From Nitrobacter hamburgensis X14 (GTDB taxonomy: Bacteria; Pseudomonadota; Alphaproteobacteria; Rhizobiales; Xanthobacteraceae), in NCBI RefSeq assembly GCF_000013885.1, contig NC_007964.1:186001-250000 (forward strand): a DNA stretch of 64,000 bases. The letters run 5' to 3'. Position numbers and translations under genes: made by a program. The notes beneath the pieces were generated by a model. That model saw nothing but the letters and a program-made list of their open reading frames with translations, was not told the DNA's origin and made no database searches. Shown piece by piece: positions 7,849 through 17,005 of the stretch (the first letter of the stretch is position 1; every line of letters begins with the position of its first letter).

Positions 7849-9489
7849 TCAAGCCGGTGCGATGTCACGGGAGCGGTCGGCCGAAGGGGCAGCCGCCGTC
7901 CGCGCGTTGCCAAGCACGCTCTGCTTGTCGCGGCGGCGCTGCACCGAGGAGGGAATTCGCAGGGCTTCGCGATATTTCGCCACGGTGCGGCGGGCGATAT
8001 CAATGCCGGCTTGGCGCAATCGTTCCACGATGGTGTCGTCGGATAGAACGGCCGACGGGTCTTCCGCATCGATCAGTTGCCGGATGTGGTGACGGACGGC
8101 CTCCGCCGAGTGGGCGTCGCCGCCGTCGGCCGAGGCGATCGATGCGGTGAAAAAATATTTCAGCTCGAAGATGCCGCGATTCGTCGCCATATACTTGTTG
8201 GCGGTGACGCGGGACACCGTCGACTCGTGCATCTGGATCGCGTCCGCCACGGTCTTGAGATTGAGCGGCCGCAGGTGAGCCACGCCCGAGGTGAAAAAGC
8301 CGTCCTGCTGGCGCACGATTTCGGTCGCCACCTTGAGAATGGTGCGGGCGCGCTGATCGAGCGCACGGACCAGCCAGGTCGCGTTTTGCAGGCAATCGGT
8401 GAAATAGGCCTTGTCGCCGTCCTTGCGGATCGTCTTCGATAGTTCGGCATAATAGGTCTGGTTGACCAGCACGCGCGGCAGCGTATCGCTGTTGAGTTCG
8501 ACGAGCCAGCCGCCGTCCGGGCCCGGCCGCACATAAACGTCGGGCACCACGGTCTGCGTACGCGGGGTGCCGAACCTCAAGCCCGGCTTGGGATCGAGAT
8601 GACGGATTTCGCCGATCATCCCGGCGAGGTCTTCGTCGTCGATGCCGCAGATCCTGCGCAAACCTGCGAAGTCGCGCCTGGCCAGCAAATCGAGATGTTC
8701 GACCAGAACCTGCATCGCCGGATCGTAGCGATCTTTCTCGCGCAACTGGATTGCAAGGCACTCGCTCAAATTGCGGGCGCAGATCCCCGGCGGATCGAAC
8801 GTCTGCAGCACCGCGAGAACGGCTGCGACGTCGTCGGCACCGGCACCGAGCCTGTCGCCGACCTCGCCGAGGTCGGGCGGCAGGTAACCGGCGTCGTCGA
8901 CGAGATCGATCAGATAGCGTCCGATCATGCGCTGCGCCGGCGCCGTCACAGTGACCGCGAGCTGTTCGGCCAGATGCTCGCAGAGCGTCACCTCGGCCGC
9001 GACGAAGGCCTCGAGATTGTAGCTGTCGTCATTCGAGGCGCCGCCACCCCATTCGGTGAACGCGGTCGGCGCGGAATCCTGCGCGGCTCGCGCCGCGGCC
9101 TCGGCCGGTTCCTCCGGAAAGACGTTTTCGAGGCCGCTGTCGAAGGTCTGCTCGATCTCGGTGCGGCTGCCGAGTTCGCTGTTGATCCACTCGTCGGGCG
9201 CGGGTTCTGAGGACTGGCCGCCGGAGCGCTCGCCCGTGTCGTCGTCCCCGAAAGCCGCCGCGTCGCCGCCTTCTGAAAATTCGGCGTCGCGAGCGGCGGG
9301 CTCCCCAGCCGCCGGCGGCTCGGGGCCGTCGCTGGCGCGCTCCAGCAGCGGATTCCGCTCCAGTTCGTCCTCGACAAACGCGGTGAGATCGAGGTTCGAC
9401 AGTTGCAGCAGCTTGATCGCCTGCATGAGCTGCGGCGTCATCACCAGCGACTGGGACTGGCGGAATTCGAGTCTCTGCGTCAGCGCCAT
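7849..9489 (-). CDS. rpoN: RNA polymerase sigma-54 factor
   Basis: Alternative sigma factor that needs enhancer-binding ATPases and recognises GG-N10-GC promoters. It has 546 residues. The N-terminal activator region is LEFRQSQSLVMTPQLMQAIKLLQLS; a Q-poor, acidic region II spans about 50-125. The core-binding domain follows, then a DNA-binding HTH near LKTVADAIQMHESTVSRV. The RpoN box ARRTVAKYRE is at residues 499-508. A 38-residue basic tail follows the box, longer than in many homologues. With PtsN, and GlnD at 60 kb, it forms part of nitrogen control. Confidence 0.97.
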   Translation of the reverse strand: MALTQRLEFRQSQSLVMTPQLMQAIKLLQLSNLDLTAFVEDELERNPLLERASDGPEPPAAGEPAARDAEFSEGGDAAAFGDDDTGERSGGQSSEPAPDEWINSELGSRTEIEQTFDSGLENVFPEEPAEAAARAAQDSAPTAFTEWGGGASNDDSYNLEAFVAAEVTLCEHLAEQLAVTVTAPAQRMIGRYLIDLVDDAGYLPPDLGEVGDRLGAGADDVAAVLAVLQTFDPPGICARNLSECLAIQLREKDRYDPAMQVLVEHLDLLARRDFAGLRRICGIDDEDLAGMIGEIRHLDPKPGLRFGTPRTQTVVPDVYVRPGPDGGWLVELNSDTLPRVLVNQTYYAELSKTIRKDGDKAYFTDCLQNATWLVRALDQRARTILKVATEIVRQQDGFFTSGVAHLRPLNLKTVADAIQMHESTVSRVTANKYMATNRGIFELKYFFTASIASADGGDAHSAEAVRHHIRQLIDAEDPSAVLSDDTIVERLRQAGIDIARRTVAKYREALRIPSSVQRRRDKQSVLGNARTAAAPSADRSRDIAPA

Positions 9490-9664
9490 GCCAAGACCGG
9501 TCCAAAGATTGGTCCGATTCTTGCTTAACTGTTTTGCGGCCGGATGTACACGCCTTGTCGGCGACGCAATTCAACTCCGGCCTCAACCTGAGGTCTGCAA
9601 ACACGTTTGGTCGCATTGCTACCGCAGCGCGCAACCGGTGTGGTTTGCGCATGGATGAGCGACT

Positions 9665-9734
9665 CAGTCCAAGGCTTGTCAATCTAAGGCTTGTCAATCC
9701 AAGGCTGGTTAATGGGCTTGTTAATACAAGGCTT
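9665..9734. repeat. short imperfect tandem repeats, about 15 bp unit
   Basis: Five consecutive units of 12-15 bases built on GTCAATCCAAGGCTT: 9665-9677, 9678-9692, 9693-9707, 9708-9719 and 9720-9734. They lie between rpoN and the small exported protein and include that gene's stop codon and last codons. Confidence 0.8.
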
Positions 9735-10104
9735 GCACCGGAGGCATCGGCGTGGGATCGACCGCGCGCGGCGCAGCCGCCGCAGCGGCTGTCGGTCTTG
9801 GTTTCGGGCTTGCCGTCTGCGCACCCGGCGCGCGTCGGCTATCGTTGACCGTCGTCAGCCGCCGCTGCGATCGATTGGTGGATTGCCGCTTCCGCTTGGT
9901 CGATGAGCGACGCAGGCCCCACGAATGCGCGATCGACGGCCCGGCGGTATAGCCGACCACCGCGCCGGCGACCGCCCCGACCGGACCCAGGACCACCGCA
10001 CCTGACAGCGCGCCCAGCGCAGCGCTGCCGGCGCGCTCCTGCGCCAGCGCCGCCGACGATAGCAGCGGCAACGCCAACGCAACCACAGTAACGATTATCT
10101 TCAT
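9721..10104 (-). CDS. small exported glycine-zipper protein, unknown function
   Basis: Protein of 127 residues with a clear signal peptide (MKIIVTVVALALPLLSSAALA). Next comes a glycine/alanine-rich segment with small residues spaced like a glycine zipper (AALGALSGAVVLGPVGAVAGAVVGYTAG, residues 28-55). A basic middle (RRSSTKRKRQSTNRSQRR) and an Ala/Pro-rich tail follow. It may associate with the outer membrane. The last codons lie in short tandem repeats, so the C-terminus may vary between strains. It sits between lptB and rpoN, which are often adjacent. Confidence 0.65.
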   Translation of the reverse strand: MKIIVTVVALALPLLSSAALAQERAGSAALGALSGAVVLGPVGAVAGAVVGYTAGPSIAHSWGLRRSSTKRKRQSTNRSQRRLTTVNDSRRAPGAQTASPKPRPTAAAAAAPRAVDPTPMPPVQALY

Positions 10105-10269
10105 TTTGTGCTCCCCGTTTGCCGGCGAGCAAGACTGAGAAATGCGGCGACACGAGGAATATCAGGTCTTCGATCTGCCGGCTGAAACTCCAAATTCGGC
10201 CATCGATACGGTTCAGCTTCGGCAGGCTTGGCTGGCTGCGCCGCGCAAAGCACCACGAGGAAACTTCAC

Positions 10270-10590
10270 ATGGTCAAGACGAGCCTTCTTGTTGCCGCCG
10301 CGAGTTTGCTGCTCGCGCTCCCGGCGTCCGCCGCGGATCTCTCCTTCACGGGCGAGGCCCCGCAAGTCGCGCCGATCGCTCAGGCTCATATGATTTGCGA
10401 CGACGACGGGTATTGCTACCGCACACACGCGCCGCGTTACGTCCAACGTTGGCATGACGACGACGGTGATGACGGCGCCGGCGACGAACGTCGCGACTAT
10501 CGTCCGCGCTATTACGCCCCGCGCGCCGGCGTCTCACGCAACGATGATGACGACGGTTCGGCATTTGGTGTCGATGTCGGCCCCTGGTGA
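10270..10590 (+). CDS. small exported acidic protein, unknown function
   Basis: Protein of 106 residues. It has a signal peptide (VKTSLLVAAASLLLALPASA), then one cysteine pair (ICDDDGYCYRT), a DDDGDD-type acidic stretch, an RRDYRPRYY segment and a second acidic run. GAGGAAA precedes the ATG at 10270; the open frame begins 42 bases upstream but without a ribosome site. It diverges from the glycine-zipper gene. No family recognised. Confidence 0.65.
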   Translation: MVKTSLLVAAASLLLALPASAADLSFTGEAPQVAPIAQAHMICDDDGYCYRTHAPRYVQRWHDDDGDDGAGDERRDYRPRYYAPRAGVSRNDDDDGSAFGVDVGPW

Positions 10591-10681
10591 GGGGTGCGAA
10601 TCCCGCGAAGCAGATTCGTCACGAACCCGACCGGTCAGAGCATGGTTATGCTGGAGCATGGCCATGCTCGCGGCCTACGCG

Positions 10682-11683
10682 CTACAGCCGGAATTCCTCG
10701 CCGAGATACAAGCGTCGCACGTCGGGATCGTTGACGATCTCGTCGGGGCTGCCCTCGGTCAGGATTTCGCCGGCGTAGACGATGTAGGCGCGGTCGGTCA
10801 GCCCCAGCGTTTCGCGGACGTTGTGGTCGGTGATGAGCACGCCGATGCCGCGATTGGTCAGATGGCGTACGAGGTCCTGGATGTCGCCGACCGCGATCGG
10901 GTCGATGCCGGCGAACGGCTCATCCAGCAGCATGTAGCTCGGGCGTGTCGCCAGCGCGCGCGCGATTTCCACGCGCCGCCGCTCGCCGCCGGACAGCGCG
11001 ATTGACGGCGTCTTGCGTAAGCGGCTGATGTTGAATTCCTCGAGCAGCGCATCGAGCTCGGCCTCGCGCTTCTTCTTGCTGGGCTCGACGACCTCGAGCA
11101 CGGCGCGGATGTTCTGCTCGACGCTGAGGCCGCGGAAGATCGAGGCTTCCTGCGGCAGATAACCGATGCCGAGCCGCGCCCGCTGATACATCGGCAGCTT
11201 CGTCACGTCGTGACCGTCGAGTTCGATCGCGCCGCGATCCGCCGGGATCAGGCCGGTGATCATGTAGAACACGGTGGTCTTGCCGGCGCCGTTCGGACCC
11301 AGCAACCCGACCGCCTCGCCGCGGCGGACATAGATGCTGACGCCGCGCACGACCTGACGCGAGCCGAAACTTTTTTCGACGCCGTGCACGGCGAGGTAAC
11401 CGGGGCGCTTCGCCATCCGCGGCGCGGCGGCGCCGTTGGAGGCGGCGCGTGGGCGGGGAGGTTCCGGCGTGGGGCGCGCCGGCCGCCGGGATTGCGGAAC
11501 GGGCGCGACAGGCGGAACATCGCGGTCGGCTCCGCGCGCGATCGGCGGAGCGTCGCGCACCGGACTGGTCAGCATGTCGCCGATGGTATCGCCGAGCGCG
11601 GTGATGTCCGCCTGGGTCCGCGCAAAGGCTTGCGGCCCGCGTTTTTGCGGCCGCTTGCGGAACACGTTGAAGATATCCACCAT
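10682..11683 (-). CDS. lptB: lipopolysaccharide export ABC transporter ATPase
   Basis: Cytoplasmic ATPase driving LPS transport from the inner membrane with LptF, LptG and LptC. The ABC domain has Walker A GPNGAGKT at residues 129-136, signature LSGGERRR, Walker B MLLDEPFAGID and the switch histidine in LITDHNV. An unusual Pro/Arg-rich extension of about 90 residues precedes the domain; similar extensions occur in Bradyrhizobium relatives. ATG 11683 is used. ATG 11416 (MAKRPGYLAV) would give a standard-length LptB, so the extension could be partly untranslated. It follows lptA after about 220 bases. Confidence 0.94.
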   Translation of the reverse strand: MVDIFNVFRKRPQKRGPQAFARTQADITALGDTIGDMLTSPVRDAPPIARGADRDVPPVAPVPQSRRPARPTPEPPRPRAASNGAAAPRMAKRPGYLAVHGVEKSFGSRQVVRGVSIYVRRGEAVGLLGPNGAGKTTVFYMITGLIPADRGAIELDGHDVTKLPMYQRARLGIGYLPQEASIFRGLSVEQNIRAVLEVVEPSKKKREAELDALLEEFNISRLRKTPSIALSGGERRRVEIARALATRPSYMLLDEPFAGIDPIAVGDIQDLVRHLTNRGIGVLITDHNVRETLGLTDRAYIVYAGEILTEGSPDEIVNDPDVRRLYLGEEFRL

Positions 11684-11903
11684 GGGCGCTTCGCTCAGCC
11701 TCTCACGGTCATCCGCCCGCACGCCACGACGCTCGACCGATTCGCCGCATCAGCATGAATGAGGAAACGAACGTTGCCCAGCGAAACACGGGAACTCAAC
11801 ACTCGACTCCGTCGCCGCGGCCTCACGTCCGCTCGCGGAAGATACGGACGGGCTGTCGCGGGTTCAACCTCTCGTCGTCCGATCCTTTGGCAATTTATTG
11901 ATA

Positions 11904-12590
11904 TCATTTAGGCTTTTGCGATGAACCGGAGAGGGGCATCGGTCCAGACAGCGGCCCTCCCTGTCCGGACGACTGAAACAGGCCCTGCACCCGCCCGCTG
12001 TTCGATTCGACGCGGGACACGCCCGTGGTCATGTCCACGATCAGCCTGTCGCCGCGCAACACGTTCTTGCCCTGGGTCAGCACGACCTTGCCGAGCATGG
12101 TGACCAGATTGGTCCTGGTGTCGAACTGGGCGGTATCGCCGGTCACGACCTGATCCTTCTGGGTCACCACCACGTTGCCCCTGGCCTCCAGCCGCTTGAT
12201 CGAGGATGCGCCCGATGGTCCCGGCGTCGCCGAGGCCATCGCTGGTTTCGACGGTGACTTGCCCTTGGCATTGGCCGAATTGCCGCTTTCGTAATAGACC
12301 ACGAGAGTCTTCGACGTCATGGTGGTGTCGCCCTGCACCACCTTGACGTTTCCGGAGAACGTCGCCTCCTTTTTCTTGTCGCGCATCTCCAGCGCGGCGG
12401 CCTCGATCTGGATCGGCTGATCGCGATTTTGGGAAAAGCCCTGCATCGCGTTGGGGACGCCCTGCACCGCGCTTTGCCCGGCGGCTTCGCCGGCCGCCAT
12501 CACGGCGATGGTGATCAATCCACCGCACAGCAGGCCGGCGATGCGGGTCGCCAGCGGGAGATGGCGGGGACTCTGCGTGGCCGGATTCAT
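11904..12590 (-). CDS. lptA: LptA/OstA periplasmic LPS transport protein
   Basis: Periplasmic bridge protein carrying LPS between LptC and LptD. The 228 residues start with a signal or anchor segment (residues 15-38). The beta-jellyroll repeats of the OstA family follow: FSGNVKVVQGDTTMTSKTLVVYY, then RLEARGNVVVTQKDQVVTG and LTQGKNVLRGDRLIVDM. A low-complexity insert rich in S, P, A and K (about residues 105-128) splits the domain. Its start overlaps the lptC stop by 4 bases (ATGA), so the two are translationally coupled. Confidence 0.92.
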   Translation of the reverse strand: MNPATQSPRHLPLATRIAGLLCGGLITIAVMAAGEAAGQSAVQGVPNAMQGFSQNRDQPIQIEAAALEMRDKKKEATFSGNVKVVQGDTTMTSKTLVVYYESGNSANAKGKSPSKPAMASATPGPSGASSIKRLEARGNVVVTQKDQVVTGDTAQFDTRTNLVTMLGKVVLTQGKNVLRGDRLIVDMTTGVSRVESNSGRVQGLFQSSGQGGPLSGPMPLSGSSQKPK

Positions 12591-13363
12591 TTCGTGTCGC
12601 CGCCCGAATTGTGTTGGGTGTGCGAGCGGCCGCGCGAGGTGTGCGTGCGCTCCGCGCTGGCAGCCGGCGGCGCCGTCTCCTCGTCGGCCGGACCCGCGGT
12701 CGCGACAGGACGGTCCATCACCAGATGCATCACGACATTGTTTTCGAATCGCACCACGTCGCCCTTTTCGGTGACCTTCATGGTGTCGGCGGTCAGCGTG
12801 CCGTTCAGCAATTTGACATCGACGGGCTGGTCCGAGGTAACGGTGCCCTGACCCATATCGACCAGCGCATGGCTCAGCCGCGCCTCGTATCCCGTCGAAG
12901 ACTGCATGAGGATATCCTTGTGCAGGTCGAGCATCTGCGTTTTCGTATCGAACACCCCGGTGCGGGAATTCAGCGTCACCGTCGAACGGTCCTCCATCAG
13001 CACCTTGGCGCGCAAGGTATGCAATTCGACATGATCCGGATCGGTGATGTCCTGCGTCGCCGTCGTGGCCTGCATCTCATAGGGCCGCTTGTCCGGTGTG
13101 AAGCCGGAAAGATGCGGCGATTCCATCGTGATCTTGGTGCCGGAGACGACGAGATTGTCCATCTCGAGCGGCAGCTTCGCCAGCGCACGGAAGGGATTGA
13201 AGACCGCGACCGCGATCAGCGCGGCCATCACCAGGCCAACCACCGCCGGCACCGCGATCCGCAACGCTCGCACCATACGGCTGTGACGCGCCGCGCGTGC
13301 AAAACGTGCCTCCAGACCGGTCTGCATTCCGGCCTGATAGGTAGGGTTCTGAACCGAATACAC
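12587..13363 (-). CDS. lptC: LPS export ABC transporter periplasmic protein LptC
   Basis: Bitopic inner-membrane protein of 258 residues that receives LPS from LptBFG. There is a basic cytoplasmic N-terminus, one transmembrane helix (IAVPAVVGLVMAALIAVAVF, about residues 37-56), then the periplasmic LptC fold. The C-terminal tail is low complexity and polar (SAERTHTSRGRSHTQHNSGG). It overlaps lptA by 4 bases. First gene of the lptC-lptA-lptB-rpoN series. Confidence 0.9.
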   Translation of the reverse strand: MYSVQNPTYQAGMQTGLEARFARAARHSRMVRALRIAVPAVVGLVMAALIAVAVFNPFRALAKLPLEMDNLVVSGTKITMESPHLSGFTPDKRPYEMQATTATQDITDPDHVELHTLRAKVLMEDRSTVTLNSRTGVFDTKTQMLDLHKDILMQSSTGYEARLSHALVDMGQGTVTSDQPVDVKLLNGTLTADTMKVTEKGDVVRFENNVVMHLVMDRPVATAGPADEETAPPAASAERTHTSRGRSHTQHNSGGDTK

Positions 13364-13613
13364 CGCTGCTCCAGGCGCCTGTTCTGGTTATTCTACCCCG
13401 AACCGCGGGGTTTCGCAGCCCTGACATCATATGACGACACCACGCGTTCGGCATCAGGGTCCGCGCCGCAACATGGGAACACTGAAGCGGTTTCCGAACT
13501 TGCGGTGGCGACCGCCGCCAGCCCGGCGCCACCGAGGACGAGGAGTGTGACCGAAACGGGGCGGAAGCACGTTGCAGCCGGCCAGCCGGGCGGCGATCGT
13601 CGCGTGGCGCGGA

Positions 13614-14234
13614 TCACGCGTGCGCAAAAATGTCCTCGGCTCCCCAGCCGGAAAGATCGAGCTTTGCCCGTGTCGGCAGGAACTCGAAACAGGCCTGCGC
13701 CATCCCGGTGCGATTCTCGCGCGCCAGCATGGCATCGAGCTTGTCGCGCAGGGCATGCAGATGCAGCACGTCGGAAGCGGCGTAGGCGAGCTGCGCATCG
13801 CTCAGTGTCTGCGCCCCCCAGTCGCTCGACTGCTGTTGCTTCGACAGTTCGATGTTGAGCAGCTCGCGCACCAGATCCTTCAGGCCATGCCGATCGGTGT
13901 AGGTGCGGATCAGCCGCGAGGCGATCTTGGTGCAGTAGACCGGCTGTGGCATCACGCCGAATGCGTTGGAGAGCGCGGCGAGATCGAAGCGCGCGAAGTG
14001 GAAGATCTTGACGATGGTCGGATCGGCCAGAAGCTGTTTCAGGTTGGGCGCCTCACGCTGGCCCTGCGCGATCTGGATCACGTCGGCCGAGCCGTCGCCC
14101 GGCGACATCTGCACCACGCACAGCCGGTCGCGATGCGGATTGAGACCCATGGTCTCGGTGTCGATCGCCGCCGAGTGCGTGTAGCGCTTGAGGTCCTGGT
14201 CCGGCAGATCGCCGCGGTGCAGGCGGATGGTCAT
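13614..14234 (-). CDS. rnd: ribonuclease D-like 3'-5' exonuclease
   Basis: DEDD-superfamily 3'-5' exonuclease of 206 residues. The acidic motifs are AAIDTETMG (Exo I), FHFARFDLAAL (Exo II) and YAASDVLHL (Exo III, the Y-containing DEDDy subtype). It contains only the nuclease domain and no C-terminal HRDC domains, which is the short form usual next to lptC in this group. The spacer to lptC (13364-13613) holds a CCCCG/CGGGG hairpin and no convincing gene. Confidence 0.9.
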   Translation of the reverse strand: MTIRLHRGDLPDQDLKRYTHSAAIDTETMGLNPHRDRLCVVQMSPGDGSADVIQIAQGQREAPNLKQLLADPTIVKIFHFARFDLAALSNAFGVMPQPVYCTKIASRLIRTYTDRHGLKDLVRELLNIELSKQQQSSDWGAQTLSDAQLAYAASDVLHLHALRDKLDAMLARENRTGMAQACFEFLPTRAKLDLSGWGAEDIFAHA

Positions 14235-14512
14235 GGATGAAGCCTCGTCGAATCGGTGTGAGCGCTAAACTATCGTTGAAATCGTCAACAAACGAGGGGC
14301 GGAACTTTCGAAAAGCCCGGACACCGGCTCACCTGGGAACGCGACGCCAAACGGCTAACGAATACTTTCCAATGCGCTGATAAATTTGGATTATTTTGGA
14401 AGCTCTTGCTGACCCTAGCCGGCCTTGTACGCCCTACGACAACTCGTCTTTCAATAATATCAAGAAAGCTGCGGCAGTCTCGGCAGATTGCGATGTTTTA
14501 CAAGGGTGCCGG

Positions 14513-15277
14513 ATGAAAGCTGAACGACAACAGCGGTCGCCACGTTTTGCCATCCTGATCGATGCGGAGAATGTTTCGTCGAAATTTGCCGACGGACTCT
14601 TCAAGAAAATCGCCCAAATGGGCGACGCGCCGGTCCGGCTCATCTATGGAAATCTCTCGGGTCCAAACCTAAAGGGTTGGGCCAGCGTATTACCTGATCA
14701 TTCGCTCGAGAGGCGTGATCAAATTCGCGCGGCGAAAGGCAAGAATTCTGCGGACATGGCGCTAGTCATCGACGCTATGGATCTCTTGCATGATGGTCGG
14801 ATCAATGGATTTTGTCTGGTCTCGTCCGATAGCGATTTCACGAATCTTGCTGCCCGGCTTCGGCGTGAGGGCGCGAGTGTTTATGGGTTCGGTGAAAAGA
14901 AAACACCGGATTGCTTTCAGCGGGCCTGCGATAGGTTCATCTCGCTTGAAGGTCTCCTTCCGAAAACGTCCGAACCCAAACCCATAGCTGTTCCGCCACC
15001 GATATTGCCCAACTCCAAAAACCCAAAGCCGCCGAGCGCCGCCATTCCGATCCTCAACAAGGCCATTTCGCAGATCGAGAGCGAGGATGGCTGGGCACTT
15101 CTCGGCCCTGTGGGACAGCAAATATCGAAGCTGTTCTCGGATTTCGATGTCCGCAGCTATGGCTTCGGAAAACTCAGCAGCCTTGTCAGGAAGACGGGCG
15201 CATTCGAGATCGACGAGAACAACGGACCGATGCGCATCCGCACTCGGCCCCGCGCGGGCCGGAAACCGGCGTCCTGA
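14513..15277 (+). CDS. NYN-domain RNase-like protein with C-terminal OST-HTH/LOTUS domain
   Basis: Probable RNA-degrading or RNA-binding protein of 254 residues. The NYN (PIN-like) domain covers about residues 10-150. Its acidic positions are seen in FAILIDAENVS, NSADMALVIDAMDLL and CLVSSDSDFTNLAARLR. A proline-rich linker (about 155-185) leads to a LOTUS domain (about 190-245) with DFDVRSYGFGKLSSLVRK. The ATG at 14513 has AGGG upstream. Its somewhat lower G+C and the lack of an operon suggest an accessory gene. A decayed copy of its C-terminal coding sequence lies 1.3 kb downstream. Confidence 0.88.
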   Translation: MKAERQQRSPRFAILIDAENVSSKFADGLFKKIAQMGDAPVRLIYGNLSGPNLKGWASVLPDHSLERRDQIRAAKGKNSADMALVIDAMDLLHDGRINGFCLVSSDSDFTNLAARLRREGASVYGFGEKKTPDCFQRACDRFISLEGLLPKTSEPKPIAVPPPILPNSKNPKPPSAAIPILNKAISQIESEDGWALLGPVGQQISKLFSDFDVRSYGFGKLSSLVRKTGAFEIDENNGPMRIRTRPRAGRKPAS

Positions 15278-15528
15278 TGGCTGCGATCACGAACCTGCGG
15301 GCTTGCCGAAAAACCGACGGTGCCCGGAAAAGGATTGCGCAGTCCGACGGGGCTACCAGTGATTTATCAAGCTTTTTTGTATCCAGACGCGCGGGGTCGT
15401 CTCAAGCGGATCAGGTTTGGTTGAATCGGATCAAGACGTGGATGGCCGGGACGTCTGCGCGAAGACAGGCTTCGCGCTTTCGCCCGATCGTGATGCATTG
15501 AAACGCTTCATCATCAACTCATACTGAT

Positions 15529-16158
15529 CTAGATGCGGAGCAGGGGATCGGGCTGTCCCTCGGACAGGGGTCGGTCCTTTAGCGTCCATTCTCGCTGTAT
15601 CTCGTGCACATGGACGTCGCGAGCGCCGGCCTTCGTCAAGATCTCGACCGCGCGCTTCTCCGCGTCATCGTCCCGGACGCTCACCCACACGACTGTCCCG
15701 CCTCGCGAAAGTTGTTTCGAAACGCTGGCGCGGTGGTGGTGCGCTACCGCGCCAGCCAAAAGAGCGCCAAGTCCGCCTCCTGCCGCGGCGCCGACAATTA
15801 TCGTGCCGATTGCCGGCACCGCCAGACCACCGGAGCCAGCGGCGACCGCAGCGGCTGCGACGCAGCCGATATAGAAGGGGATACCTACAAGCGCCGCTTC
15901 GCCCTCGACGCGAGAACCCTTTTCGGCAAAGGCTGTCCCCGGCGCCCGGCCGTCGTCCTCGATCTCAATGAGAGTGGGGTAAAGGCCGTCCATTCGCTCC
16001 TTGATCTTCTGATCGCTTGCGAGCACGGAAACCGCCGCTCTGTCGAAACCTGAAACCTCGAGTTCGTCAACTGCGGCTTCCAGCGCCTCGAAGTCGGAAA
16101 AAACTCCCACGGCTTCGCGCGCGGTATAATTCACCGTCCCGTTTGTGTTTTCGGACAT
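15529..16158 (-). CDS. glycine-rich membrane stress-type protein, general stress 17M-like
   Basis: Protein of 209 residues. The N-terminal alpha/beta part (AVGVFSDFEALEAAVDELEVSGFDRAAVSVL) resembles the GsiB/YflT-like heat-induced stress fold. A hydrophobic glycine-rich double segment follows (IPFYIGCVAAAAVAAGSGGLAVPAIGTIIVGAAAGGGLGALLAG). The C-terminal part repeats a ferredoxin-like pattern (GGTVVWVSVRDDDAEKRAVEILTKAGARDVHVHE). Probably membrane-associated; no precise function known. The leader (16159-16225) can fold through arms CTATCGGTT / AACCGATAG. Confidence 0.75.
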   Translation of the reverse strand: MSENTNGTVNYTAREAVGVFSDFEALEAAVDELEVSGFDRAAVSVLASDQKIKERMDGLYPTLIEIEDDGRAPGTAFAEKGSRVEGEAALVGIPFYIGCVAAAAVAAGSGGLAVPAIGTIIVGAAAGGGLGALLAGAVAHHHRASVSKQLSRGGTVVWVSVRDDDAEKRAVEILTKAGARDVHVHEIQREWTLKDRPLSEGQPDPLLRI

Positions 16159-16501
16159 TTCGGAAACTCCTATCGGTTTGTCATTTTCAGCGGCGCTGCT
16201 TCGGCAACGCGCTCAGCTAACCGATAGAAGTCGATGCAAGGCGACAATGTTCCCGGTCGAGGCGGCAAGGAAAATTGGCGACGGTTCGACGGACACAATC
16301 ATTGGCCATTTGCCAAAATTCGTTCTCGGTATGTCACATTCATCGGACGGGATCGGGGTCATTGCCAGGCCGACCGAGGCGCAACCGCCTGACCGGCCCG
16401 GTCGTCACCAACGGGACTCGTATCGGCGCGCCTTGATCATCCCTCGATGACATGGGCCGATGGCATGGCCTGTGGTCTCGTCAGTGAGGCTGCGTGCGAT
16501 G

Positions 16502-16610
16502 CTGTTCTTGGACTTCGATGTCCGTACCTACCGGCTTGGACCTATGGCTTTGGCGCGCTCAGCAGTGCGCAAAACCGATGCAAGTCGAAACCGGCCACTC
16601 AAAAAACGGG
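16502..16610 (+). pseudogene. decayed copy of the LOTUS-domain coding sequence
   Basis: CTGTTCTTGGACTTCGATGT (16502 onward) matches the LOTUS region of the NYN gene at about 15130 except for a few bases. About 17 bases later, CTATGGCTTTGG and CTCAGCAG match its continuation (YGFG.LSS) in another frame. The copy is broken by an insertion and a frame change. The rest of the 490-base gap (16159-16646) holds nothing I recognise. Confidence 0.5.
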
Positions 16611-16646
16611 TCGATGCAAGGTTGTGAACCAGGATTTCCAAACAGA

Positions 16647-16733
<87 letters not shown>

Positions 16734-16800
16734 ACGGACCGGGTTAGTAGGCATCGGCCGCGCGCTTGTCAAATCCTTGAAGAGGCGCTCGAATAGCCGC

Positions 16801-16926
16801 TATAGCGTTTTCGAGCGAAGCATGTCCTCGGGCTTGACCCCGGGATGGCACCGGTTCGCGTCAAGAAAACGCGTCAAAACACAAGCCGGAGCCCGGCTTT
16901 GATTCCATCAAGCGGGAATGGCTCCG
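16801..16926. repeat. family E palindromic repeat, long form
   Basis: Family E with an insertion CCTCGGGCTTGACCCCGGG in the first arm, then GAAAACGCGTC and the second hairpin GGAGCCCGGCTTTGATTCC / GGAATGGCTCC. The same long form is seen at 22,318 and 57,954. Confidence 0.85.
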
Positions 16927-17005
16927 CGCCCCGCCGGTTGACGTGTCGCGGAGCGGCGGAATATCCCTTGTTTGACCTGAGATCAACGCCCTTGAGGATC
17001 AGACC

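Noticed and set aside
9665..9734. CRISPR-like array
   Set aside because: Units are 12-15 bp, directly adjacent and without spacers; these are simple tandem repeats.
10593..10681. Hairpin GAGCATGGTTATGCTGGAGCATGGCCATGCTC as a module A repeat
   Set aside because: Shares only GAGCATG with the repeat family and lacks the ACCGGTTT core.
13393..13617. 74-codon minus frame overlapping the rnd stop (GTGA)
   Set aside because: One hydrophobic stretch but otherwise random-looking, GTG start, no clear ribosome site and no known homologue between rnd and lptC.
15277..15501. 74-codon frame overlapping the stop of the NYN gene (TGATG)
   Set aside because: Basic, motif-free translation and no ribosome site independent of the upstream gene; overlap alone is weak evidence.
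16159..16260. EcfG-type promoter (GGAAC, 16-17 bases, CGTT) before the stress-type membrane protein
   Set aside because: GGGAAC is present on the minus strand, but no CGTT stands at the right distance, so I did not list it.
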